A stretch of 64,000 nucleotides of DNA from Nymphaea colorata (taxonomy: Eukaryota; Streptophyta; Magnoliopsida; Nymphaeales; Nymphaeaceae), in the NCBI RefSeq assembly GCF_008831285.2, contig NC_045139.1:32213706-32277705 (forward strand), written 5' to 3'. The position numbers were made by a program, and so were the translations under genes. Under the pieces are notes generated by a model. It saw only the letters and a program-made list of their open reading frames with translations, searched no databases and was not told the origin of the DNA. Numbering within the stretch: position 1 is the first letter of the stretch; every line of letters begins with the position of its first letter. Shown here piece by piece: positions 1 through 13,294 of this stretch.

Positions 1-2247
1 CCGCGAATCGGTTAAGATATTCATAGAAAACAATAAAAAATATTTAAAATAATTGAAATAACATAATTATTAAAACACCTTTAAATTAAAAATCTATAAA
101 TTTGTACTCTTAAATCAGCCACAAAAATTGTTGCTAACATTGCTTTCACACTTTCTTTAAACGGCAGCTGATTAAAGGACTGGTTTAAGTTGACCTTACT
201 TTGAATAACTTTTTCATGGGAAAGCCATATACTAATTTTTTAATATTTAATATTCAAAACTTTCATTTTTAATAAATATTTATATTTACTACTTTTTTTA
301 TTTACTTAGGGAAACCACTTACATAGGGAGAGATTTTATTGGTTGCCAAGAGCATAAAACCCTCGAGACTATCTCCATTTTCTCCATTTTAGAAGGTTTA
401 TATTTTTGCTAGAACCAAATATCTGGGGGTAGAGGTAAAAATTTGACTGAATAGTTTCAAAATTTTAAGAAGAAATATGATTTTTCAAACTTTTTATGTG
501 GGCTAAATTAAAATTTTTAAAATTTAAAAGCAAAATTTTATTTATTTACTTATAAATACCACACATATTTGAATCAGTGACCGGCCTCCTACCAGTAACT
601 CGCCCAACCAATTACACCACACTCTTTGGGTCTTGCATTTTTTAATAATTTTTTGAAGATTTCTAACATTTTGTTCCATAATAAAAAAATCTGCCAAATT
701 AGATTTTAAACCATACATATTCTTGGAAGGAATGGAAGATTTATTAAACCACACATATTCTTGGAAAGGACGACGGATGAATTAAACCGTCAGGAAAAAG
801 TCCTCCTCCTCACGGTGGTCTCTGGTGGCTGAGAGCTCACAAGACAAATCTGCTGTCCTTTCATTCTCCTTTCCTCCAAATGAAACGTGATCACAAGAGA
901 GAAGCAAACAAATTTTTTTTTTATTTTTCTTTTAAATGTTGAAATTTAAATGCAAATGTCCAATCTAGTCGGAAGCGCTTAGTTGTGATTGATGAATACG
1001 CGGCAAACATTTTGGACCCTGAGGATGGGAGAGGCTGCAGCCGCCACTCAGGCGGTGAGATTAGTCTCCCGCTCACCCGAATATATGGCAAACATTTGTC
1101 GAGCGTACTTGAATCAACCAATTCAAATCGAATATCATTCCTTTTTATTCGATAAGAGACGGGTGCCACGTCGACATGTGGAACTTTTTTCTTCCTTATT
1201 TTTTGCTTCAATTTTTTTATATTGATTTATTTTTATATAAAAATTTTTAATTTCTAATTTGATTTAAATTTGAGACAGATTTATGAAATACTTACAAAGT
1301 GTCTTTTTATTAAAAAAAGTAATGCACCTTTACTTTTTCATTTTGATTAAAAATTTTGATTTGAAAAACTAATTTGAAAATGTTGAACACTTGGGAATGA
1401 ATTCATCAGAAGTTGCTTAGAAGCGATTTTTTTTGGATTTTGAAAACTAAAAGAAAGTGAAAGAAGCAAAATACTGGGAATTCAAGCATTATCAAGACAT
1501 TCTGGTCATTATCCTCCAAGTACAAGGGCACGGTCGTCTATTGGGAAATGTGAGGCCGGTAACGGATACGAGATGCACAGGCAACGGCGGCACATCACAT
1601 GTGTGGTGAAACGGCGGATATCGTTTTCCGTTGTCCTTTTGCGACGGGGAGGGGGACCGCCTCTATTTTTCACCACGAATGGAATACATGACCGTTAAGA
1701 TTTTTCCCTTCCGCACCCTCATTTCTCTTTCAAGCCATCTGTCGGTCTTTGGCCATTTCTCACACCAGACGATTCTTGAGTATTGGCGCCGTATCGGTTT
1801 GTTCACCGATACATCATGTTCATGTATACCAACTCGTATCAACCCGGTACACTTTGATACGATGCGGTATTAAGTATTAACAACACAGATGTGGATATAT
1901 ATATATATGTGTGTGTATGATTTTTTGTTTTTTTTTGTTTACAATCAAACATTGCTGATATGATGTTAAGAATAGATTGATGCAAAATATATATTAATTT
2001 GATCTTTTTTGGACTTTAATAGCATTTTTTGATAAACAAAAATAAATGGCTTTTATTGCATCAACATTTCAATGATTAAAAAAATCCATACATTTTATAA
2101 AAACAACTTGAACTTCAAAGCATGTTTTATATCAACATAGTCTTTTATAAATATATAAAAATGTTTATATTTTTATATAAAATAATTTTTTAACAACAAT
2201 TAAGGTCTACTTTTTGTTCCTGACCTAATGGTCTCGTGTGTGTGCGC

Positions 2248-2278
<31 letters not shown>

Positions 2279-5240
2279 AAGCAATATAAGGAGTTACTTT
2301 CGGAATTCTATTGTCAAAACTTTTTGAAATATATACAGCAAAAAAAATCACAAAGCAATTAGACATCACAATTAATGTTGTAGGTGAGTCCTAAAAGACA
2401 TAAAATATGGATGATTTGTGGTCCTCTTAATAGTAACATATTTTTAAATTTTAATGACCTTTCCATGGCCGGCTTGTAATTAATCATAAAGAATCATATG
2501 GCTAGAAATTGTTTAACAATTAATTAATACTATTGATAGGGTAATATCACTAAAATTAAAATCAACGAGCAGCTTTAAGTTTTTTTCTTTCTTTCTTTTT
2601 TCGAATTTCCATTTTTTTCCGCATTGAGTGCTTACAGGATGTCAATTGAATGCCTCAAACATTTCGAATAACTTGTGCTTGAAAAAACTTTGTGTTTTTC
2701 CTAAAACAAATTCAAGCATTTTTGTGGTGTCGGGTTTTCAAAATGGCTATATATATATATATCGAGAGTCTAATTTAAGTTGACGAAATATCAATCACTA
2801 TTTTGTTCTTCTTTTTTTAACCGTTCATCGTGTTAGATCGTACAATGCAGATTAAATGACTTGGTGACTCTAAAAAACCGAAGTTGATATTCAAACAAGT
2901 TCCTATGTAAAAAGGAATTAAAACAAGATCGGAGTCTATCAAACACACCTTAAAATTTAATTGGGAAACAGTGATAACAAATATGTAAATTCATGGCTAT
3001 AACAAATTTTGGCAAGTTAGAGGGATACCTGTCCCTTGGCTTATATATGGTTATGCTATTATTTCGGATACATATAGAAGACATAATTAATGAAATATTT
3101 TACACAATCTTTTCGACCTATAAAATCTTACATGCACATAAGAATATACGACTTTTATGTTAACTCATAAGTATCCAATTAAGAAGATTGCACCAATGAA
3201 TCTAGTTTTATGAAAAAAAAAAAAAACATTTTAAATACCCAAAAGTCTCAATCTTATTCATTACGGCATTGCGAATTCACTAAGATACTTTGCCTTGCAA
3301 GATTTGATCTAATTTTATATGATATAAATACAAGGGTTAAAAGTCTGATGTTTGAATCTCCTTGTCACCTTTATGTTCTTGTGTGTTATTTTTCGAATTC
3401 TAAATGATGCTACTACAACACCTAAATTGAAGGATGTACTATAGGTCGATGTAAGCTTAAAAATAATATGCAAAAAAATAAAGGTTTTATGTCTAATTTT
3501 GTTTTCTTGAAGTAAATATTTTAAAAACATAAATGCTAAGCCTTTCAACTGCCCAATTTATAAAATAAAAAATATCATGTTTAATATGAACTATAAGCAA
3601 ATTTAGACAATGTAAATGGTCGTAGATAACGAATAAATGCAGATAAAAGCTAAGAGAGAGAGAGAACCGATAAAATGGAAATTCATAGCAAAATTTAAAG
3701 AGAAGAAGTACCCTAAATACAAGAACAAAGAGCAAAAACAAAAATAAGAGAGAGAGAAAGAGAGAGAGGAATTTACATAATTAGAAATAAAAATGAAAAA
3801 AAAAACTAAGAATGAGGTCGAAATTATTATCACTATTATTTATTTATTTATTTATTTGTGCAGGGTAAATGTCACGTCAGATGGCTTTCTCGTAGGCACG
3901 GCTGATTCGCTTGCGGACGAATCAGACAAAGAAGGCCATCTTGTAAACATCACCGCGTATCGGTGATACGGCAGTTTTGATTCTCAAACTGAGACGCATT
4001 GGAATATCGGTCGCGATGCATTGGCGCGTATCGATCGACACCAATGGCATAAAAAACGGGATTACCTTTTAGTTCTGTGGATTTAACAACTAAAGTTGTT
4101 TTTAACGAACCGAACCGAGACGGTACTGGGCAACACTTACAAGGACGATACGCCCTCAAAATATTCTGCTGCTCGAGAAAAAAAAAGGAAAAAAAAAGCA
4201 GAAAATTTTAAAAATAAAAACAAAAGAGAAAATGGGCATGCAGCTATTTATTTATTTTTTTAATCCATTATTAAAAGAGATTGGATTTACCGGAAGACAA
4301 AAATTAAGGGAGAGAATGAACGACGCTTGCGGTACCGTACAGCATTCTAACTTCAGCGTAATACAATATCATTTACCGTTAGGTTTGCACGCTGACCCTT
4401 GTCCTAATCAAACACATCAACTATTTCAAACATATATATCTAGAGAGAGAAACAAAGCTACATATTAAAGCAAATTAGGCCAATTAAAAAAATTATTTGT
4501 TCCTGTAATTGCTTTTTTCATTTTTGTAACAATTTATTTTTTATTTCTTTATACTAATTAGTATTTTACCAAAAATTTTAAAAAATCACATATATATATA
4601 TATAAAAGAGAAAAAAAGCAAAATATAGCCGTTGGATGGTTTGTTGTAGTTGGTGCCAAGGTATCACTCACGTGGATGCCTTGTAAACGGGGCCTTTCAT
4701 TCTCTTTTTCTTTTTTCCAGTCTAGTGAGAGAAAGAAATCGAGATATTTTCACGTTTTTAGAGGAAGAGAGAGACCAGCTCCTGTCTTTTTTTCTATTTT
4801 TCTGGACCTTATTTCATTGCCACTCCTTCTCTTACAAGTCATTTCTGATTTCCCTGTTTTATATTTTGAAATTCTGGAATTTTACTTTTTCTTTTTAAAC
4901 ATATTAAGCAAAAAATAGCACTTTCACCTTTATTTCTCGAACTAAACCACTCATTTATAGCAATACTTATTTACATTTTAAATATTTTGCTTTCTCTCTC
5001 CTCCTTCACCCACGCTTCCATTTTCTCTTTCTCTCTCTAAAAAGGATTTAAAAAATCGAAATATCTGAAAAAAAAAGATAAATGAAAAAAGACGACCAGC
5101 TGCGCTGATAAAATCCCTCGCTGCACAGACGCAGAAGAAGCACGCGGACACACACACTCTCTCTCTACTCTCTCCTCCTCCAACGTTCTCCTCCTCTTCC
5201 TCGTCTTCCCCACCAGGCCGTCGTCTTTCGGAGACCGACG
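1..5240. other. AT-rich intergenic region upstream of the aquaporin gene
   Basis: I see no coding sequence with family resemblance here; the short open frames have no recognisable domain. The stretch holds small (AT)n and (TG)n runs (about 1894-1917 and 2236-2277), and two segments rich in GTATCG words (about 1790-1870 and 3950-4035). Positions 545-625, read on the minus strand, resemble the A-box and B-box spacing of a tRNA-derived SINE, but no target duplication was found. The last 100 bases before the aquaporin ATG are CT-rich, as in many plant 5' UTRs. Confidence 0.6.
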
Positions 5241-6500
5241 ATGACGAAGGACGTGGTTGCAGAGCCGGAGCCGCACCACCATGGGAAGGACTACGTCGAC
5301 CCTCCCCCGGCTCCGCTCATCGACCCCGGCGAGCTCAAGCTCTGGTCCTTCTACCGTGCGGTCATCGCGGAGTTCGTCGCCACCATGCTCTTCCTCTACG
5401 TCACCATTGCCACCGTCATCGGCAACAACGCGACCACCGCGGCCAAACCTTGCGGAGGCGTCGGCACCCTCGGCGTGGCTTGGTCCTTCGGCGGCATGAT
5501 CTTCGTTCTCGTTTACTGCACCGCGGGCATCTCAGGTTCGCTCGCTCGTTCGTCGAGCCCGTTGGCTCGGGAATGGCGTTCACGGATGATTGCTTTCTGA
5601 TCTGATGATGGTTTTCTGCTTTGTGGTGTTGGCAGGAGGGCACATAAACCCCGCGGTAACGTTCGGGCTGTTCCTGGCGAGGAAGGTGTCGCTGGTGAGG
5701 GCGGTGGCGTACATGGTGGCTCAGTGCCTCGGGGCCATCTGCGGTGTCGCCCTTGTGAAGGGATTGACTGGTTCCTTGTACAAGCTCAACGGCGGCGGGG
5801 CGAACATAGTTAGCGCCGGCTTCACCAAGGGCACCGGCTTCGCAGCGGAGTTACTTGGTACCTTCTTCCTCGTCTACACCGTCTTCTCCGCTACTGACCC
5901 CAAAAGAAACGCCCGTGACTCCCACGTGCCTGTACGTAGCTCTCACCCTTCCTGTCTCTCTCTTTCTAGCTATCAAGTCTGATTTTCTGCTGTGCAGGTC
6001 CTGGCGCCATTGCCAATCGGCTTTGCAGTGTTTATGGTTCATATCGCCACCATCCCCATCACCGGAACGGGCATCAACCCGGCCAGGAGCCTCGGCGCTG
6101 CTGTTATCTACGACAACGAAAAGATTTGGAACGAGCATGTAAGTTTCAGAGCTTTTTCTGGACTTTTTTCTGCTTTCTTATACAAAAATGTGAATTACAA
6201 GAACGTATTTTGCACTGTTTTTTGTTGGAACCATTTGCTGTTTCTTGGTTGTTGATGTTTCAGAGATTTTGAGGACTTGGTTTCTTGCTTTTTAGTACAA
6301 GAATATGCAGTATTATGGACTGAATGAACATATTTGATCATGTTTTTGAATCATTTGCTGTTTTTTGGCAGTGGATATTCTGGGTTGGCCCATTCGCCGG
6401 AGCGGCTGCAGCAGCTGCGTACCATCAATACGTGCTGAGAGCGGCAGCGGCCAAGGCCTTGGGCTCCTTCCGCAGCGGCGGCGGCGGCCGCCACATTTAA
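5241..6500 (+). CDS. PIP2: PIP2-type plasma-membrane aquaporin
   Basis: Four exons (5241-5535, 5636-5931, 5998-6138, 6372-6500) join in frame to 286 aa, the usual PIP2 length; the three-intron layout is typical of PIP genes. It is a major intrinsic protein with six membrane helices that conducts water, and perhaps small solutes, across the plasma membrane. Both NPA motifs are intact (residues 103-105 and 224-226). The aromatic/arginine filter reads as the PIP set F83, H212, T221, R227. Loop A keeps Cys71. Gating features known from spinach SoPIP2;1 are present: loop-B Ser117 in RKVSL, loop-D His195, and C-terminal serines 276 and 279 in SFRS. The short N-terminus and the C-terminal serines indicate PIP2, not PIP1. 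Intron 2 is only 66 bp. The ATG follows a CT-rich leader. Subtype number cannot be assigned. Confidence 0.96.
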
Positions 6501-8549
6501 AAGCCTCTTTATTATACAGCAGGAGGGCTTCACACTGAGCCATTTGCTATTGATTTTTTTTTCACATATACACCGCTCCTGCTTCTCCTTCTTTATTGGG
6601 TTGTTGTTAATTATTGTCCTTGTATGATTTTAGCGTGGTTCCCTGTCTTACTGGAGTGTTCATGAAGACAGTTTGCGAATAGTTTTGTTTCTAATCATTC
6701 TCTGTACTCTTGTGTGCTGTCATCTTTCTGTATCATGTATTCTTTGGGACTATAATGCGTTTGGCAGCAGTAGACTCCTTTTCTTATGTTTCTTTTTAGC
6801 TTTCAACGAGCCTTCAAAGTTCAAAGAATCAAACATTTCGAGGGCCTTCTTTCCTCCGTTAGTCTGTCTGCAACCAACCACTCTCTCTCTCTCTCTCTCT
6901 CTTTTTCTCTCTCTCTCATGTGAGAGCTTGTCTTGTACCAATGGACCTGACTGTGTCCTAAAGCAGAGAGACCGAGAGTCTTCTTCCCTTGCCTCAGGTT
7001 TCACGTGATTCCCAGAACTGGCAATCCCCCCACCCCTTGCCTTATTGCAGCACTAAAGCAGGACTTTGCTTTTTAAGGCCTCTAGCCTCGATGGTCGAGC
7101 TCTAGCTCTCTACATGGGATTGATGACTCCTTTAGAGTGAAACAGTGAAAATAACTTTTTTTCTCTTTTTCTTTTGCAAATTGGCTTTTTATTTCCGGCT
7201 TCCACAGAAACTGTCAAAAGAGTAAAGAAGATGGCAGATCCATGTCTTTTTCTTTCCTGCAAAAAAATTTCCGTAAAAGTGAATGAAACAGAAACTGTCT
7301 GTTTTTAACACACTACAGAACAAGCAACAAGCCAAAAGCATATGTGCGGTTGGAAGTGTCACTAATCTCTTTGATGGACCATTAAGTGCGCCACTGTTCG
7401 ATGAAATTTTCTTATGTAAGAAACCAACAGATCTTTAGAAAGATGGTATAACAGAGTGTTGTAAAAATATTGAACATTGGATTATAATTATATTATGAGT
7501 GTCTATGAGCGGAAGTGTGAGAAGAATAAATGCTAAAAAGAGAAGATGGCGAAAAATGTGATTTGGACAAAGCTTTTTGACTGATAGTTTGTAACTGCTT
7601 TGAAGTTTGAACAACTACAGAAGAGAAAAATATTTGTTTTCCTGTTTTTTTCTTTACAATTAGGACGAAGTCATGCTGCTTCAGAGAGCTTAATGCAACC
7701 AGGAGGCAAACAGTTGCAAGCACGAAAATGGGTCTCACTGCTAGGTCTCTGTGGAAAGCTTAAGCAACAAAATGGCAGGATCAAGACCTGATTCATTCAC
7801 AATTCCCCTCTTACCATCTTCTGAAACATAGTGTCCACCGGTAAATTTTGATAAAGCGCATGTTCTGCCATGAAGATTTTTACCTTATCCTTTCTTAAAG
7901 TTACGGCTATGGAGTAGGGACAATCTGCAAACATGTGATCCCGTCTGCATATGATCGTTTCTTGCAGTGACACTTTCTACAAGTAAAAGAAAGAAAAAGG
8001 GAAAAAGTGTGTAAAATAACTGTAAAATCTTGCATTCACCCTGAAAAACTAGCTTTTTATCTTCTTTGGTTGAATAGTAGGTAAGCAACCCATTAACAAC
8101 CCACCATTCGAAAAAGACCTTAAGGTCCATTCATTTCCCCTAGTTGGCAGGTCTTCTTTTGTAACCTTTCAATACCATTAAATATTTTCACATAGATAAA
8201 CAAAAATGTTATATGCATTAAGTCAAAATGCCTATTAGAAACGCCATTTTACCCCAAAGCAGACAATGATTGAGATTTTAGAAGACAAGGTCGCAATGGT
8301 CTTTCTTTAGTTCTATAATCATAATCAGACCGATTATCATTAATTTAATACTAGTTCAGAAGACTCAAAAGAAGACGGGAAAATTCAGGAAGGTTAGGAC
8401 CTATTTTTAAGTAGTATGAAATAAAAAAAACTAGGAGTTGTTTTCCAGCATGATCTTAAAACGGGATTCTGTACCTTGGTATCACGGCTTTAGCCTGCGC
8501 ATGGGCTTCGAGAGGAAGGGCTGGCACTATAAGCATCTTTCTCAATATG

Positions 8550-8654
<105 letters not shown>

Positions 8655-9462
8655 GATAAAATGGGAATATATAACAAAATCTGGGGACAAGAGGTCCCCT
8701 AAGTACAAAAACAATCCGCAAAAAATAAACCGCAAAAACAGAAGCAGGAAGAAGAAATGTACAATACAATGCACAGAAAAATAAGAGAGAGAGGAAAAAC
8801 GGAGTGGCACAGTCACCCAGCCGCAGACGGACAGTAGCGCTTCAACCGAATGGCAAACTAGACATTCCCTTGCACAAGACGAGCCACAGAATCTGGCGAA
8901 GAGAAGGTTTGCGCTCCTTCCAAATATAGAGACAGAGAGAGAGACAGAGAGAAAGAGATGAGACAGAGAGATTGGTGTTAGAGTATTGATATCATGATTT
9001 CGTTTCAGATCATATAAGTTTGAGCAGTTGATGTTTGGCATCGAGCAATTTTTTTTGCACTTTAAAATGATGTGCTTCAGAAGTTCACTTAATCTCTCAC
9101 AGGGGTGGAGAAAGAAATTTTTTTCTATGAGACACTAAGCATATAGTTAACAAATTTTCAATTAACACAGGTCTTGTGGAGCTGTTTTATTTAGCTCGAC
9201 CTAGATCTGTACCTACGTCCTTGTCTTTCACCAAGTTTTTGAAACCATTTGCTTCACTTCCACAAGCATAAAACACTTTTTTCGGGTTTTACCAACATTA
9301 GGCTGAAATCCCAATGCCATGTGGGGTTTAAACAAGTTTGGCACCAAACAGTTTGAAAGAACCGAAATTCAAAATCTCAAAACCATAACTTAACAATTTA
9401 CATTGCTGCAGAAAATTTCTGATGAAGGCAAGTTTTCTGCAATGGGTTCGGTCTCAATATTT

Positions 9463-9578
9463 TAAGGTTTGTTTGACAGTTTAAACACTCTATGAATGTT
9501 TGTTGAATCCCCCTAAATATTGAAGCAGATTCATGAAACACTAACAAATGTTAGTGTTTTATTTGTCAAATGACCTTT
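9463..9578. mobile_element. Small inverted-repeat (MITE-like) element
   Basis: An element of about 115 bp whose ends are imperfect inverted repeats of about 25 bp: 9464-9489 begins AAGGTTTGTTTGACAG and the reverse complement of 9552-9577 begins AAGGTCATTTGACAAA. A second short palindrome (ACACTAACA...TGTTAGTGT) lies inside the right half. There is no coding capacity. A clear target-site duplication was not found, so the superfamily is open. Confidence 0.5.
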
Positions 9579-11580
9579 AGGACTGTGGTGGAACTCTTAT
9601 GAGTATGTTAGTTTGCCTCAGTTTAACCTCATAGAAGGTGTTTCATAAGGAGTACACTATGTAATTAAAACACTATGGTTCATGATGATGCTTAGTTGAC
9701 GAATGTCCTGCCCTTTACCCATATCCCAACATAATGCTAGACTCTGGAGGAAGCGGAAAGAGGGAGGAGGGACTTTGACCGCTTCGAGATATACCCTAAA
9801 AAGAGCTACATGCTTGTTTCAAGATATATATGGTAATTATAGATGTTAACGTTGGACATATTGATACCATAGTTTTTGAAATCAAAATATAACAATTTTA
9901 GAAGCGAATGTACCAAGAAGACAATGTTCTTAGCAAACGCTCAATATTGGTTAGCACAAAGAATGATATCCAGTCTGCCTATATCATAGAGAAATTCCAA
10001 AACACTATGCTTCAGCGTTTTGCGCCGCCAACAAGCGGTATAGACTATTCTTAAAAGGTGTTTTTCATATTCTCGAATTCCAACTGATCTAAAATCTCTT
10101 TTTTGTGAGACCCACATCATAAACAAACACCATATTTTATTACCATATGGAAAAGAAGATTTGAGATCCTCACTGTATGGCCAAAACCTAAGATTTGAAA
10201 CAAGGAAGTGGGAACTTTTCGTAGATAAAAGATTTATATGATCTTAAATGACAGCAAATTTCAGATCCGAGGCCATCAAACCCCACCTAAGGGTATGGTT
10301 TCTCCTTATAATCATAATAAAAAAAGAAAAGAAAAACAAGTGTATAGAAAAAATCACCAATGCCAGCATTTGTAGAGGAAAATAGATCGAACTAGGCGCT
10401 CATTAAATAGGACTCAAAGTGCAGAAAGTGGGGGTACATGTGGAGTTTCCTAACCAATAGCTCTTTCGTCTCACCCTGCCCGTGCAGCCGGAGAAGGAGA
10501 GCATCAAGGCATAGATCAACCGCTACAGTGCACCTTCTTGTTTCTCCTTTGAAATGGTTTTGATAATACATTTGAAAGATGGCACAGTTCCTCACTGAAC
10601 AATCAGCTGCATTTACCAACTCCTGGGCGCTGCAAACACTCGTGGAAATAAATTTTTGTTTCGTGTCGGTCGTGATTGTGAGAAAAAGATATTCCTAGCG
10701 TCAATTGGCACGAACTTTTATGCGAGACTGCTGCAGGGATCTAACAAAGTTCTATAATTTCATGGCGCAAACTTTCAAGTAAACTTCTCCTATGTATCAT
10801 CATCAGCGACCAATAGGGGACAGAACATAAAAACACACATAAAAGAAAACGAGGTTCCAGACTGAACAATCTATGAAGAGGTGACATTTAGACGAGACAT
10901 CTCTATGTATAGAAAATGAAGAATAATTGCTCCAAGTAAATTGAAAGGTCAAGGCCAGAAAATTGGTTTCAATTATTAGTTCATCAAAGTTCAACAATAA
11001 AAAAATCAGTCCTACGGTTAAAGTGATTGTATGTAGGTTCTATATGTATATGCCTGAGCTCTTTTTCCCTGCACAAGAATGAAAGGTATTAGGAGTTGAG
11101 GGATGTAGTGATCAAATGATAGACATCCCTGCCTCCCAAAGGAATCTCTGTTTATTCTACTCTTCCAGGAAACTTCCAAACTCTTGTTGGAAAACGCCTC
11201 TAACAATCACCAAAAATCTTTTCTGATAAAGTGAAACCAAAAAGAAAGAAAAGAAAGAAGCAGCATGAGTTTTGTTGGAAGCCACTGGCGCACAAAAACT
11301 CCAACCTGCAAACACCAACAGAATTAAACTATACATCCTAAACGCAGTCATTATGTACCTAAATCAGCTGTGATTCTCCTTGCCAACTTCTCTTTTTTTA
11401 CCTTTTCTTATGCCCTTTCTCTTTTCATGTGGGATTTACCAACCTAGTTTTATAATAGTCAAGTAAGCTAATGCAAAGCCAAGATTTTCACCACCCACCG
11501 TCTACTGTTGCCTCTGCAAGCAGTACGAGTTGCTCTTCTCTTCGATGTTGCATACCCTCACTTTAACACATTAACAATGC

Positions 11581-13226
11581 CTACACACTTGAACTACAAT
11601 GAGCAATGTCCTGCCCCATCATCTCTCTGTTAAGTGGTTGGCTGCTCAACTCTGTGGATGATGATCTACTCAGTGCCTCATTACGAGCTTCTATGAGAGG
11701 ATATCTTGCCTCACTTTGCTGTACTGGACCCTCCAGTCCAACTCCTCTCATTCGTGAGACCAAATCATCAGGACCTGAAACAGCAGTTGGCCCTTCTTTG
11801 GAAGTTGAAGTCACGTCGGGCAAAAGCCAAGTCCCCCAATCATTGCGTCTTCTTATTTTGTCGCCCTACAATGCAGATCAATTACAACTAAAAAACCTCT
11901 GGTATTGTAGCTTTGAAGTTTAATTTTTCTCAATAATCTCATTTATATATCAAATAAGGCAAAAAGCTCAAAATATTAAAGATATTGTAATAAATATAGA
12001 GAAATTCCAAGAAAAAAAAAATTAAGAAATTTATGGAAAAAAGTAGTAAAACGAAAAATCTGTTCAGTAAGCAAATAAACAAGAGTTCAGAATAATATTG
12101 CGATAAAAGATGACATTATTAGGATACAGTCACAAGATATTTCCTGCATTTTCAATATGCCGTGGATGCTATTTTAAAATTGTTTTCCTTACCCTCACCC
12201 ACCATAGTGATACTTTCAGAACAATGCCCAGACATGTAACCATGTGGACCATGGGAAGCATACCTGTACTTCTACAACAGATGATCCTCTCAGAGAATCC
12301 AGTATGAATGGAATGCTGTTTGTCAACTGCTTAACCTGCAAAAGACGTGCCGATGGGATCTTTTCTTTCTCTAGACAAATGGATATTTAATATTGCTGGA
12401 AAATGCTATTTCATGGAATTTCGAGCAAAGAAAACATGCAGGAGGCTCAGGTAGACTGGAGTCATCTTTCAGATGGATCACCATGCATGACACATTAACG
12501 CCCAAATTACAAAACTGTTCATTACTAACAAAACCAAGCCATCCTAATTCCCAAGCAACATTATCCCAGCCAAAAATGCTCATGTAGATCCATCCAATAT
12601 GGAAATGCAAAAAAATACAAGGCCCAATAATCAACTTGATGATATGTAATTAACATGCAAAAGCATGCTTCTTTGACATAGTCAAATGACATGCTTATTG
12701 AAAAGAACCACTAAAATATATGAAATCATGCCCACTCATATATAAGTCACATGGGTACTTCAATAAGGTCCATGTACCTTAGTCGTCATACCCATACCCA
12801 AAATGGGTACTTGGGCATACTTGGGTACCTATAGATCCAAACTGCTTAATTTTACTTTGATTTAATTTTTTTCACCTTACTTTTTATTCTATTCTTTGGA
12901 TGTGAAAATTTGATTGATGTTCATATTTGACTAGGGGGCTGCTCTATTATCCATACGTTTAAAGTTTTTCATTGGTTTTTTAAACACGCTGCTGCAAGAG
13001 CCGTTGATATATACTTTCTATGTTATTTATTTGTTTATGTTGATGTATATTCTTTATTTTTATACATATTTTTCAAGTATTTCTTATTGTTTTTTTATAT
13101 ATATATATATATATATAGCCACAATTCCGCACCCAAGTTTTTTTAAAATGGTCAGTAATTGTACCCACACCGACACCCGTACCTGTACCTATGTGACATA
13201 AATATATATATATATATTCCCCCCCA

Positions 13227-13294
<68 letters not shown>

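Noticed and set aside
545-625. tRNA-like segment on the minus strand
   Set aside because: A- and B-box-like words are present but no cloverleaf with paired acceptor stem and anticodon arm; at best a SINE remnant.
11157-11351. Minus-strand frame with a hydrophobic, signal-like N-terminus
   Set aside because: Lies just downstream of the LARP1 stop, probably 3' UTR; no family match and no second supporting exon.
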